A stretch of DNA of 64,000 nt from Puffinus mauretanicus (Eukaryota; Chordata; Aves; Procellariiformes; Procellariidae), in assembly GCA_023333565.1 (NCBI GenBank), contig JAJKFH010003493.1, positions 1,860,001-1,924,000 of the forward strand. Direction: 5' to 3'. This document shows positions 48,662 to 58,655 of this stretch, in pieces. Made by a program: the position numbers and the translations under genes. The notes beneath the pieces are model-generated. The model saw only the letters and a list, made by a program, of their open reading frames with translations. It searched no databases and had not been told where the DNA came from. How positions within the stretch are numbered: the first letter of the stretch is position 1; each line of letters opens with the position of its first letter.

Positions 48662-51241
48662 TCATTGGCTATTTTCACCCAAAATTAAATCCCCTTGAGG
48701 TACACACCGGACTTCCCCATCCTTTCTCATCACCCACCACGTGCACCCAGGTCCCTGAGCAAAAGCAATCCCACGGATGGGTTTTCCCTTGCCAGAGGCA
48801 GGAGCAACCCAGACCGTCTTCCCCAGCATATTCCTCATATGCACGACAGGGACTTTATCCCCCTCTACAGCACGTAAGGGTTTGGATTGGGCAGGGCCAG
48901 CTCGAGTGACAGATCCCCTAGTGTTGACTAACCAGGTGGCCTTTGCTAAATGTGTGTCCCAATGCTTGAATGTCCCACCACCCATTGCCCTCAGTGTTGT
49001 CTTTAACAGCCCGTTGTATCGTTCAATTTTTCCGGAGGCTGGTGCATGGTAGGGGATGTGATAAACCCACTCAATGCCATGCTCTTTGGCCCAGGTGTCT
49101 ATGAGGGTGTTTCGGAAGTGAGTCCCGTTGTCTGACTCAATTCTTTCTGGGGTGCCATGTCGCCATAGGACTTGTTTTTCAAGGCCCAGGATGGTGTTCC
49201 GGGCAGTGGCATGGGGCACAGGGTATGTTTCCAGCCATCCTGTGGTTACTTCTACCATGGTGAGCACATAGCGCTTGCCCTGTTGGGTTTGTGGGAGCGT
49301 GATATAATCAATCTGCCAAGCCTCCCCATATTTATACTTCAACCATCGTCCTCCATACCAAAGAGGCTTTACTCGCTTGGCTTGCTTGATTGCAGCGCAT
49401 GTTTCACATTCGTGGATAACTTGTGCAATAGTGTCCATGGTCAAATCCACCCCTCGATCACGAGCCCATCTATATGTTGCATCTCTCCCTTGGTGGCCTG
49501 AGGTGTCATGGGCCCACCGAGCTATAAATAATTCACCTTTATGTTGCCAGTCCAGATCTACCTGAGCTACTTCGATCTTGGCAGCCTGATCCACCTGCTG
49601 GTTGTTTTGGTGCTCTTCACTGGCCCGACTCTTGGGTACGTGAGCATCTACGTGACGTACTTTTACAGTCAGGTTCTCTACCCGGGCAGCAATATCTTGC
49701 CACAATGCAGCAGCCCAGATGGGTTTACCTCTGCGCTGCCAGTTGTTCTGCTTCCACTGCTGCAACCACCCCCACAGGGCATTTGCCACCATCCATGAGT
49801 CAGTATAGAGATAAAGTACTGGCCATTTTTCTCGTTCGGCAATGTCCAAGGCCAGCTGGATGGCTTTCACCTCTGCAAACTGACTCGATTCACCTTCTCC
49901 TTCAGCAGTTTCTGCAACTTGGCGTATAGGACTCCATACCGCAGCCTTCCATCTCCGATGTTTTCCCACAAGGCGACAGGACCCATCAGTGAACAGGGCA
50001 TATTGCTTCTCGTTTTCTGGTAGTTTGTTATATGGTGGGGCCTCTTCAGCACGCGTCACCTCCTCCTCTGGGGATATTCCAAAATCTTTGCCTTCTGGCC
50101 AGTTCGTGATCACCTCCAAAATTCCTGGGCGACTGGGGTTTCCTATTCGGGCCCGTTGTGTGATCAGCGCGACCCACTTACTCCACGTAGCATCGGTTGC
50201 ATGATGTGTAGAGGGGATGCTCCCTTTGAACATCCAGCCCAGCACCGGCAGTCGGGGTGCCAGGAGGAGCTGTGCTTCAGTACCAACCACTTCCGAAGCA
50301 GCTTGAACCCCTTCATATGCTGCCAGTATCTCCTTCTCAGTTGGAGTGTAGCGGGCCTCGGATCCTCTGTATCCCCGACTCCAGAACCCTAAGGGTCGAC
50401 CTCGAGTCTCCCCTGGTGCTTTCTGCCAGAGGCTCCAGGTAGGGCCATTCTCCCCGGCTGCGGTGTAGAGCACGTTCTTCACATCTTGTCCTGCCCGGAC
50501 TGGCCCAAGGGCTACTGCCTGAACTATCTCCTGTTTAATTTGTTCAAATGCTTGTCGTTGCTCAGGGCCCCATTTGAAGTCGTTCTTCTTCCTGGTCACG
50601 TGATAGAGAGGGCTTACGATCTGACTGTAATTTGGAATATGCATTCTCCAAAAACCCACAACGCCTAAGAAAGCTTGCGTTTCCTTTTTGTTAGTTGGTG
50701 GAGACATGGCTGTTATTTTATTAATCACATCTGTTGGGATCTGACGACGTCCATCTTGCCATTTTATTCCTAAAAACTGGATCTCCTGTGCAGGTCCCTT
50801 GACCTTACTTCGTTTTATTGCAAAGCCGGCCTTCAGAAGGATTTGGACTATTCTCTCCCCTTTCTCGAAAACTTCCTCTGCTGTGTTGCCCCACACGATG
50901 ATGTCATCAATGTACTGCAGATGTTCTGGAGCCTCACCCTGTTCCAGTGCGGTGTGGATCAGTCCATGGCAAATGGTAGGGCTGTGTTTCCACCCCTGGG
51001 GCAGTCGGTTCCAGGTGTACTGGACACCCCTCCAAGTGAAAGCAAACTGTGGCCTGCACTCTGCTGCCAAAGGGATGGAGAAGAAGGCATTAGCGATATC
51101 AATGGTGGCGTACCACTTGGCTGCCTTTGACTCCAGTTCGTATTGGAGTTCCAGCATGTCCGGCACGGCAGCACTCAGTGGCGGCGTGACTTCGTTCAGG
51201 CCACGGTAGTCTACTGTTAGTCTCCACTCTCCAGTAGACTT
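48662..51241 (-). pseudogene. pol: Proviral pol: reverse transcriptase, RNase H and integrase
   Basis: About 859 open codons run from just after an in-frame TGA (51244-51242) to the TGA at 48664-48662. Residue numbers here count from the first internal ATG at 51166. RT has the first catalytic Asp in TIDIANAF (23), LPQGWKHSPT (55-64) and YIDD (85-88). RNase H has Asp 394 (TDGS), Glu 432, Asp 456 (YTDS) and Asp 526. Integrase has the zinc ligands His 553, His 558, Cys 587 and Cys 590, and the triad Asp 620, Asp 679 and Glu 715 with the canonical 35 residues between the last two. All catalytic residues are present. The LPQG...HSPT pattern and YIDD fit ERV-L-type RTs. The upstream TGA separates this part from the protease and the RT fingers, so the copy is scored as broken. 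Confidence 0.92.
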
Positions 51242-51847
51242 TCACACTGGCCATATGGGACTGTTGAAGGGTGAGCGAGTCTTACTGATCACTCCTTGGC
51301 TCTCCAGTCGACGAATCAGCTCATGGATGGGGATCAGGGAGTCTCGGTTGGTGCGGTATTGCCTCCGGTGCACTGTTGTGGTAGCAATTGGTACCTGTTG
51401 TTCTTGGACCTTCAACAACCCCACAACAGAAGGGTCCTCCGAGAGACCAGGCAACGTGGACAGCTGTTTAATTTCCTCCATCTCCAGGGCAGCTATGCCA
51501 AAAGCCCACCGGTACCCTTTTGGGTCCTTAAAATACCCTCTCCTGAGGTAGTCTATGCCAAGGATGCACGGAGCCTCTGCGCCAGTCACAATGGGGTGTT
51601 TCTGCCACTCATTCCCAGTTAGACTCACTTTGGCCTCCAACACAGTTAACTCTTGGGATCCCCCTGTCACTCCAGAAATACAAATGGGTTCTGCCCCTTT
51701 ATAGCCTGATGGCATCAGGGTACACTGTGCACCGGTGTCTACGAGAGCCTTATATTCTTGTGGATCTGATGTGCCAGGCCATCGAATCCACACGGTCCAG
51801 TAAACCCGGTTGTCCCTTTCCTCCACCTGGCTGGAGGCAGGGCCCCT
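51242..51847 (-). pseudogene. pro: Proviral protease and first part of RT, ending at a premature TGA
   Basis: This is the frame between the gag TAG (51850-51848) and a TGA at 51244-51242, 201 open codons. It contains the aspartyl protease active site DTGA within ALVDTGAQCTLMP and, about 58 residues on, ILGIDYL, the usual second protease motif. The last 50 or so residues are RT fingers (IHELIRRLESQGVI and SPFNSPIWPV). The frame is the same as gag and the same as the downstream pol, so a single TGA inside RT separates the two pol halves. The protease itself looks intact. Confidence 0.88.
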
Positions 51848-53758
51848 CTAGTCCTGGTCATCATATTCGCTATCCACTTCTTGTAAGTATGAGTCAGAAG
51901 TCCCTTTGTTAAGGTTGGAAGTGGAATCAGCCCTTCTACTCTGTCTGGGGAACTCACTGGAGACTGGAGCAGCAGTTTTCCTGGAAGAACCCCCTTTTGT
52001 GGTTGTTTTCCCTTGCAACTCATGTACCCGTGCCTGTAGGACTGAGGTAGGTTTTGCATCCCACTTCCTCATGTCCTCTCCGTGGTCACGCAGGTAAAAC
52101 CACAGGTTGCCCCGGCGTGTGTACCCACGATGTCTTCTCTCTTGAGCAGAGGGACGCTTGCTCCTAATGGCTGAGACACTGGCCCTGGCCCGTGCAGGTG
52201 GGGAGCAGGACATATCCTCTTTGAGTTGCTGGACCTCCTGAGACAGTTTCTCCACAGCAGAGACACAGGCCCGTAGGGAGGAAGAGAGACTTTCTTCATA
52301 TTGCCGGAGTTGGCCAGCCAGTTCATCCACCGCTTGTTCCTCTCCATCTCTCCAGGTCATTACTGCCAATGAGTTTGCATGTGACGCTGGTGCGCTCCGT
52401 ACAAACTTCCGCCACATGGGTCGGGTGCATTTGACTTCATCTGGGTCTTTGGATAACTGCTCGTTGTCCAGGTCATCATAAATCACTTCCAGCACAGCTA
52501 ATTCTCTCAGGTACTGGATACCTCTCTCCATGGTGGTCCACTTGCCTGGGTGGCATATAACATCTTCCTTGAAGGGATACCTTTCCTTCACACCTGACAG
52601 GAGTCGCCTCCAGAGGCTGAGGACTTGTGCCCCTTGTCCAATTGCTTTGTCAATGCCCCCTTCCCTAGATAGGGATCCCAGCTGCTTGGCTTCTCTACCC
52701 TCTAATTCCAGGCTACTGGCCCCGTTATCCCAGCATCGGAGCAGCCAGGTGACAATGTGCTCGCCTGGACGACGGCTGAAATCTTTTCACATATCTCGCA
52801 GCTCACCCAGAGATAGGGATCGGGTGGTCACCATCTCATTTACGGGTTCTGCCTCCTCCTCCTGTTCTCGTGATGGCCCTGGTTCATCTTCATCCCTTAC
52901 TAGATGAGCTGATTTTCTTGTGCATTTTCTTTTTTGTATAGGGGCGACTGATACCGGCACGGGTTGGGTCTCTGTCGCAGGGGGCAGAGTAGCTGCCGTG
53001 CCTGCCCTGGGGGGTGAGGAAGCCGCTGTGCTTGCTGTGGGGGGAGGAGTAGCCACAGGGCCAGTTGCTTTGTCATCAGCTGCAGAGACGTTTCCTTCCC
53101 CTTGGGGGTTCTGAGTGACATTAAACAGGGCTCGGTAGGCGTGGGCCAGGCCCCAGCATATTGTAGTGATTTGCGTCTCCCTAGAATGGCCAGGGTGACA
53201 GCATACTTCTTCCAAATATTCTACTAATTTTTCAGGGTTCTGCACTTGTTCAGGGGTAAAGTTCCAGAACACTGGGGATGCCCACCACCCTAGGCATTTG
53301 CCCATGCTTTCCCACTCGCCCTGCCACTCATAACTATCCAGCCTTGGGGCAGATCTCTGGATGACATTCTTAAATTGCTTACTAACCTTGGATAAAACCG
53401 CAACAGTATTCCCAAGGAGTACCAATAGATGTATCCTAACTACCCAGGGATGTTCAAGGTACTGGCAAGTTATTTTAACAAAGGAGATGACATCATAGAG
53501 AAAGGTAGCGAGGGTGCCATTCTCTACTTCCTCCATAAAGAATCTCTCGGAGGAAAAGGTATAATTGCTAATGGTCTCAATGAGGTGGTACCCGAAATGC
53601 AGAAACGGCTTCATTACGAATCCCAAATACCAAATAACCCCCAATGCCAGCGTTTTAGTAACAAATCTCCCAGGCAAAACATCATTAATCACTGCAGAGC
53701 ACAACAGACTACAAAACCCAACTCCAATTTTTAACAGGTACAGTAAAAACAAGAGCAT
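51848..53758 (-). pseudogene. gag: Proviral gag, interrupted by one TGA
   Basis: The likely start is the ATG at 53758-53756 in CACCATG, only about 80 nt from the primer binding site. There are 323 codons to a TGA at 52789-52787, then 312 more in the same frame to TAG at 51850-51848. Residues 1-24, 36-53 and 105-123 are strongly hydrophobic. A Pro/Ala/Thr-rich linker lies at about 215-265 and an acidic stretch at 280-305. After the break comes a capsid-like region with WLLRCWDNGA and ERGIQYLRELAVLE, then a predicted coiled coil (about codons 435-475) and a basic C-terminal part. No CCHC zinc knuckle is visible. The WDNG and YLREL features resemble ERV-L Gag and the mouse restriction factor Fv1, which derives from it. 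Confidence 0.8.
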
Positions 53759-53816
53759 GGTGCAGAGCAAATTAATATGTTACCAGATATAAATTCCTCA
53801 ATATGCTCTAAATAAT

Positions 53817-53998
53817 CTGTCGTTATCTCAACCCTCCGGGCCCCACGTTGGGTGCCAAAAAAGGACTGTCGTGGTTTAACCCCAGCCAGCAAAAATAAAC
53901 GCCACGCAGCCGCTCGATCACCCCCCCGCCCCGGTGGGATGGGCGAGAGAATCGGGAGGGCACAAGTAGGAAAAGCTCCCGGGTTGAGATAAAAACAG
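53817..53998 (-). other. U5-leader complementary segments flanking the primer binding site
   Basis: The + strand segments CTGTCGTTATCTCAACCC (53817-53834, leader) and GGGTTGAGATAAAAACAG (53981-53998, inside the 5' LTR) are inverted repeats with 16 of 18 positions paired. Both lie downstream of the LTR TATA box in the sense of transcription, so the genomic RNA could form a stem that encloses the end of U5 and the primer binding site. Confidence 0.7.
53840..53857 (-). other. Primer binding site, tRNA-Lys type
   Basis: The reverse strand reads TGGCACCCAACGTGGGGC. By memory this matches the tRNA-Lys1,2 primer site of several retroviruses at 17 of 18 positions, the difference being A at position 5. 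It lies 9 nt inside the LTR edge, more than the usual few bases. Confidence 0.75.
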
Positions 53999-54371
53999 TT
54001 TAATAATTGAAATAAAATTAAGTAGAACAGTAAAATAACAATGAGAACAACAACAATAACAGAATACACAAAACAGGCAATGCACGACACAACCGCTCAC
54101 CGACCGCCGACCGCGTGTCACGAACGGGGGACGAGCCCCCCCACACACCTGTTTTTTATACTGAGCATGATGTCACATGGTATAGAATACCCCATTGGCC
54201 AGCTGGGTCCACCACCCCGGCTGTGCTCCCCCCTCCCGGTGCAAGCATCACCCAGCAACAGCCAAAGCATCAATGGGCCATCAACGCTCCTTTCCCACCG
54301 AACCCAAAACACAGCACACCCCCCAAGCTACTGGGAAGAAAGTTAACCCTGTCCCAGCTGGAACCAGGACA
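53867..54371 (-). repeat. 5' LTR of the provirus (505 bp)
   Basis: This is the partner of 47720-48232 with the same TGTC/GACA ends. In its orientation it carries CCAAT (ATTGG at 54194-54198 on +), TGACATCA (54168-54175) and TATAAAA (54154-54160). It also has ATTAAA (TTTAAT at 53999-54004), a possible polyadenylation signal about 150 nt past the TATA box. It lacks the 11-bp duplication seen in the 3' LTR. Confidence 0.95.
54154..54198 (-). promoter_or_regulatory. Core promoter of the 5' LTR
   Basis: The CCAAT, TGACATCA and TATAAAA motifs are in the order and spacing of a retroviral U3 promoter. Transcription would begin near 54125 and run leftwards through the provirus, antisense to TOP2B. 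Confidence 0.65.
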
Positions 54372-54376
54372 ACAGT
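54372..54376. repeat. Right target-site duplication ACAGT
   Basis: ACAGT directly follows the LTR end GGACA and matches the left copy at 47715-47719. Host intron sequence resumes with CTAAATAG. Confidence 0.9.
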
Positions 54377-55041
54377 CTAAATAGTTTTTGTTGTTTTAAT
54401 GAGGAAATTACTGTCCTGGTTAATAAATAGGCAAATCTCTACTTTTCTGAGTATTCTGAATTATCATGCTAAAAAATGTGGTCATGTTTATGTATGCATG
54501 TGTAGGAAGGGGTCAAGGGAAGACTTTTTAAAGCAGTGCTTGGTTCACCTGAAAAAACTTGCTCAGAAAATGTTGAGGTTCAGTCAAAACATAAACACAC
54601 ATCTATGTGTGTAAACAAACAGTAGATTGTGTGTATGTGTGTGTTTAGAACCATGCCTATATGCACACAAATATGTATACATATTTGTAAGTAGCATTTG
54701 CTCCAGGTCCAAAAATGCTTTGGTCTGTTTGTTTAGGTAGAGAACAGAGAATTTAAGCCTCCTACTGGCACTTTTTTCAGCTGTTTTTGTGAAGTTGCAA
54801 ATTGCTTTGAACTTCGCTGTCTGTACTGTTGGAGTTCCCCACCAAGTAGAAAATAATGCATTTTCATTATGGAAGTCTTTGTGAGTACAGTTGTAATTTT
54901 TGCCAGACTTCTGCTTCTGTCTCAGATGACAGCAGAAATCGGATTGGAAGAGTAAAATTCCTGAAGTAATTAGATCTTATAGAATCATAGACTGGTTTAC
55001 CAAGACAGTAAATATTTTTATTTTATTTTGTTTACATGTAG

Positions 55042-55132
55042 TTAATGTGGGTTTATGATGAAGATGTAGGAATGAATTGCCGAGAAGTTACCTTTGTTCC
55101 AGGCTTGTACAAGATCTTTGATGAAATCCTTG
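55042..55132 (+). CDS. TOP2B: TOP2B exon 3: ATPase domain, first GHKL helix
   Basis: This 91-nt exon (residues 80-109 plus one base, ending in phase 1) lies between ACATGTAG and GTAAGT. It encodes MWVYDEDVGMN and VTFVPGLYKIFDEIL. Glu 107 in FDEIL is the catalytic general base expected in GHKL ATPases of this family. The exon joins both neighbours in frame. Confidence 0.97.
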
Positions 55133-57184
55133 GTAAGTATTTTTAACAATAATATTGCTTTAGCATTATGGAGTACACACTTTTCTGAGAGCTCTCAAAG
55201 CATATTAATTTGTTTCTAAATTTAAATCACAGAGTCCCACTAAACTGCAGTGCATGAAAATGTTAGTGTATTCCAGTGCTACAGAACAGTTTAAAGCGGG
55301 AAGAGTGTTTTCAGTTGAACTTTTGAGACAGTGTAAATATTTGTTACTGGATGTCTAAACTAGATCATTCTTTATGATCAATATTGTTACAAGATTTTTA
55401 ATCTGCAAAGTTTATCAGGGCCACAGTGTTAAATAACATTTGAAAGAAGATTATTCTCCTGAAAGAAGACAACTGAAAGTTGTCTAAGTGTTAACTTAGA
55501 TAATCATCTTATGAATCACTAAAACTACCTCCTTCTATAGAGGATGATAGTCGTGGTGATGGTGATTCTTACATGGATCATTTCTAGACTTCAGACAGTT
55601 TTAAAATGAATAAGTATCATATTGCCATTTAAAAGCATGGTGTCCGAGACACAAACAAATGATTTTTAGAAAATTCTGTCCTAAGTCACTATGACTTACT
55701 AGTTTAGGACATTCTCTTGGTGACAGGCACGCACTGAAGACTAACCAGCAGTAGAGATGTGCAACATCTGAACAGTGTGCTGTCTGCTGAACTGATATTT
55801 TGTGTTAATTGACATGAATTCTTGGGCTAATCAGTTTTTATGAAGTTATGTTGTAAGGATTGGCGGGATTACATCGTAAACTAAATTATGGTCTATTGAG
55901 GTCAATGGAAATTTTGTCATGACCTTCATTGGGTTCAGCACTTATCCACACCTCTAAAACTATGCTTTACAGCATTGCTGTCTTGGAGACAATAAAGACT
56001 ATGTCTTGGCCAGGTGGAAAAGAAGGATTTTTTATTTTTGCTTTTTACTCATTACTTAATTTGAGAAATATGGGAATGAAAATTTTTTGACACTTCTTTT
56101 TTGAGTGCTGCCTCACAGATGAAATTCACGGGCCTTTCACAGGAGGGAGTTACTTCCATCTTGTCCCATTCAGAAGGAAAACCGTTATCATATCATTATC
56201 GTAGTACTGTATGGCTTATTGCTTCTTTATGTAGCACTGATAAGCGCTTCACAGAGTGTGGTTTGAGAGCTAGGGGTCAGTGTAATAACATTACAAAAAC
56301 GGGACATTGTAGCTGTGCATACTTTTTAATGAAACTGCACTTAATAATTTTAGCAAAAGCACCTTGAAATATCTGATCTTATATTGAGATTCTTATAATC
56401 TATTAAGATATTTTAATTTTAATGGATTTATCTTCATGTCCTTTGGTGGTTTTGGGTTTTATTTTTATCTATTTCATGGGTGATGAGACAAATGCTGAAA
56501 ATGATTGTAATGTGTTTTCATGGTTAATGGCCATAGTCGCATTTCTGATTTCTGTTGTTTGTAGTTAATGTACATTGGAATGCAGTTTAATTAAATTCTG
56601 ATCAAATGTTAACTTCTGGTTATCCTTCTTTTGATCCTAAACTGTGTAAACTGTTTAGGAACTAACTTACAAATGTTAGTTATAAGTCTCACAGGCTCTT
56701 TAGAGATAACTTTCGCTGCAATCAAAACACTCCTTAATGGATGTGACTTTTTCAGTTTCAGTTGACAAAAGGATGTGTAAACCGATCTGGTGATGCATAT
56801 AATTTCCTAGGGTTTTTAACATACATGGTGTGATATGTGTAATAAATATGCAAACAAGTGCAGCAACAGAAGAATGAAGTCTTCAGTATGTTAAGAACAG
56901 TTATGAGAACAGACTTACAAAATACACTTTTATATTTACTTCTAAGATAGTCTAACTGCTAGAAATAGAGTCAGTAATTATAAGAAGGTTGAAAATTATC
57001 TTTTTGCAGTTACTGGGTCATATTTATAGACTTCAGTAATAAGATAGAGAACATACAAAAAGATACCAGATTAATACCTGGACTATTGAAACTTGTGGTG
57101 GAATATGTATTTAATCAGTTTTACAGATCAAGTAATTAATTATTGCCCCTAGAAAGTGTTAATTTCTGCTACTCTGTTTCATAG
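55133..57184 (+). other. TOP2B intron 3 (2.05 kb)
   Basis: The donor is GTAAGT and the acceptor TTTCATAG. It is AT-rich. A short open frame at 56101-56367 is unrecognised and is not called. Confidence 0.85.
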
Positions 57185-57248
57185 TAAATGCTGCTGACAA
57201 TAAGCAGAGGGACAAGAATATGACTTGTATTAAAATATCCATTGATCC
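57185..57248 (+). CDS. TOP2B: TOP2B exon 4: Bergerat-fold N-box
   Basis: This 64-nt exon (completes Val 110, then residues 111-130 plus two bases, ending in phase 2) lies between TTTCATAG and GTAAGT. It encodes NAADNKQRDKNMTCI, in which Asn 111 and Asn 115 belong to the Mg-ATP-binding N-box. It is too short to stand out as an open frame but is unmistakable in context. Confidence 0.97.
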
Positions 57249-58509
57249 GTAAGTAAAAGCATGTTTTCATTTACTTTCCCTGCCAGTGCTATTGTAGTTC
57301 AGATTTGTACAAATTATTTTACTAAATGAAATTGTTTTTTTAAAAAACAAAATAATATTTTTTGATTATTTCCATTAGCTTCATATTTTAAGATGAAAAG
57401 GTGAATTAAAAGTGGTTAACATTAAGTACTATCATTCTGAATTTATAATAATTTACTTTCCTAAATCAGTCATTAATGTTTGATTGAATGAAAGAAGATT
57501 ATAAAATTCATAATTAGATGAAAGCTTGGCAGTACATAAATATAACCAGTCAGGTTACTTACAAATCATAAATACCAGCCTTGAGGTTTTGTAACATAAT
57601 TTTGCACCTCTTGAACTTCTGTGTTAACTCCTTTAACATTAGGATAAGGTTATGTTTGAATTAGTCAGCTATATCGCACTTAAACTGCAGATTGCAAATA
57701 TGTCATTACCACTGTTTTTCAAAATTGAGTACTTAAAGAGATATTTCCTAATGAGAAGTGCTATAGTTAAATAGATGTTGATTGGGTTCCTTTAGTAGTA
57801 CCTTTTCAGTGACGTTTAACTGAATAATAAATGTTTAAGACCTAATTTCCACACCTAATCTTTAGGACAAATATACTGAGAAATAATTTTTCTGCAAGTT
57901 TTCAGTGCATTATGAGTTTCTGTAGACCAAATTGTTTTTATTATGGAGTGGGAGGGAAATGGTAGTGTAAATCTGCCTGACCTGTCATGATTTTGAACTC
58001 TGTAATAGCCTGAAATGAAAATTCTATGAGAGCTACAAGTATTAACGATGCCAGATGTTGATGGATTTTGCATTGATGCATAAAATAAGCTACAATGTTT
58101 ATCATAACTGGGAAATAACAGTTTTAAACAGATGATAACTTGGCTGTGTGGGTGGACTTCAATGAAACCTAAAAAGCTACATCCCTAACTTAAGAATAAT
58201 TCTGTCACTAAACTTCAGGATTTTGTTGCAGAGCATGTTGATAGTGAAAGCTCTTCAAACAGATTTTTGGGGGTTATTTTTATGATACGAAATACTGTCA
58301 TGTATGGGCAATTATGCTCCTTCTTCTAAGACATCTAATAAGCACAAAGAAGTGGTTTTTTGTAATTAAAATTGATAGAGCTGTGAATAAACATGGTAAG
58401 AATATGGTCTTTTATTGTATTTTATGTGGTTATTTAAACAGGTAAAATGTATGCAGGAGTCTGTTTTCAAGATTACATTAATTGGCTTAATGTCTTCACT
58501 ATTTTATAG
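57249..58509 (+). other. TOP2B intron 4 (1.26 kb)
   Basis: The donor is GTAAGT and the acceptor TTTTATAG. It is AT-rich and nothing else is supported. Confidence 0.85.
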
Positions 58510-58655
58510 GGAATCAAACATTATCAGCATATGGAATAATGGAAAGGGTATACCGGTTGTGGAACACAAAGTAGAAAAAGTATACGTACCTGCTTTAATC
58601 TTTGGGCAGCTGCTAACATCCAGCAACTATGATGATGATGAGAAAAAAGTTACAG
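58510..58655 (+). CDS. TOP2B: TOP2B exon 5: ATP lid / G1 region, with a GC splice donor
   Basis: This 146-nt exon (completes Pro 131, residues 132-179, plus one base) encodes ISIWNNGKGIPVVEHK, the ATP-contacting GHKL motif, and LIFGQLLTSSNYDDDEKKVT. The reading frame continues correctly only if the exon ends at ACAG/GCAAGA, which gives the next exon GGRNGYGAK. So the donor is GC rather than GT. Reading past it reaches a stop after a few codons. Confidence 0.96.

Larger units (their letters stand above)
47720..54371 (-). mobile_element. Env-less endogenous retrovirus (class III / ERV-L-like), antisense in TOP2B intron 2
   Basis: This is a 6652-bp proviral insertion bounded by two LTRs and a 5-bp direct repeat. 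On the reverse strand the order is 5' LTR (54371-53867), primer binding site, gag, protease, RT/RNase H, integrase, polypurine tract, 3' LTR (48232-47720). The whole coding part is in one reading frame, interrupted by a TAG at the gag/pro boundary and by one TGA in gag and one in RT. No env or dUTPase is present; only about 430 bp separate the pol stop from the 3' LTR. RT and integrase resemble ERV-L elements, and the capsid-like region also resembles that group. The two interruptions make this copy defective as it stands. Confidence 0.95.
47697..55041 (+). other. TOP2B intron 2 (7.3 kb, of which 6.65 kb is provirus)
   Basis: The donor is GTAGGT and the acceptor ACATGTAG. Without the provirus and one target-site copy it would be about 690 bp, so the insertion enlarged it about tenfold. 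The remaining right-hand part (54377-55041) holds GT-rich simple sequence near 54620-54690. A short AGAATCATAGACTGG string near 54980 faintly resembles CR1 retroposon ends but is too short to call. Confidence 0.85.

Noticed and set aside
47892..52907. Numerous + strand open frames across the provirus
   Set aside because: They are shadows of the reverse-strand gag-pro-pol frame or of the LTRs and contain no recognisable domains.
52787..53770. Considered whether the hydrophobic frame is a displaced envelope gene
   Set aside because: It lies directly after the primer binding site, in the same frame as the capsid-like region, with no surface/transmembrane subunit organisation or furin-like site. 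Gag is the better reading.
54975..55000. Possible CR1 retroposon end (AGAATCATAGACTGG), and a similar faint hint near 5370-5390
   Set aside because: The matches are about 15 bases and lack the rest of a CR1 3' end or its terminal repeats.
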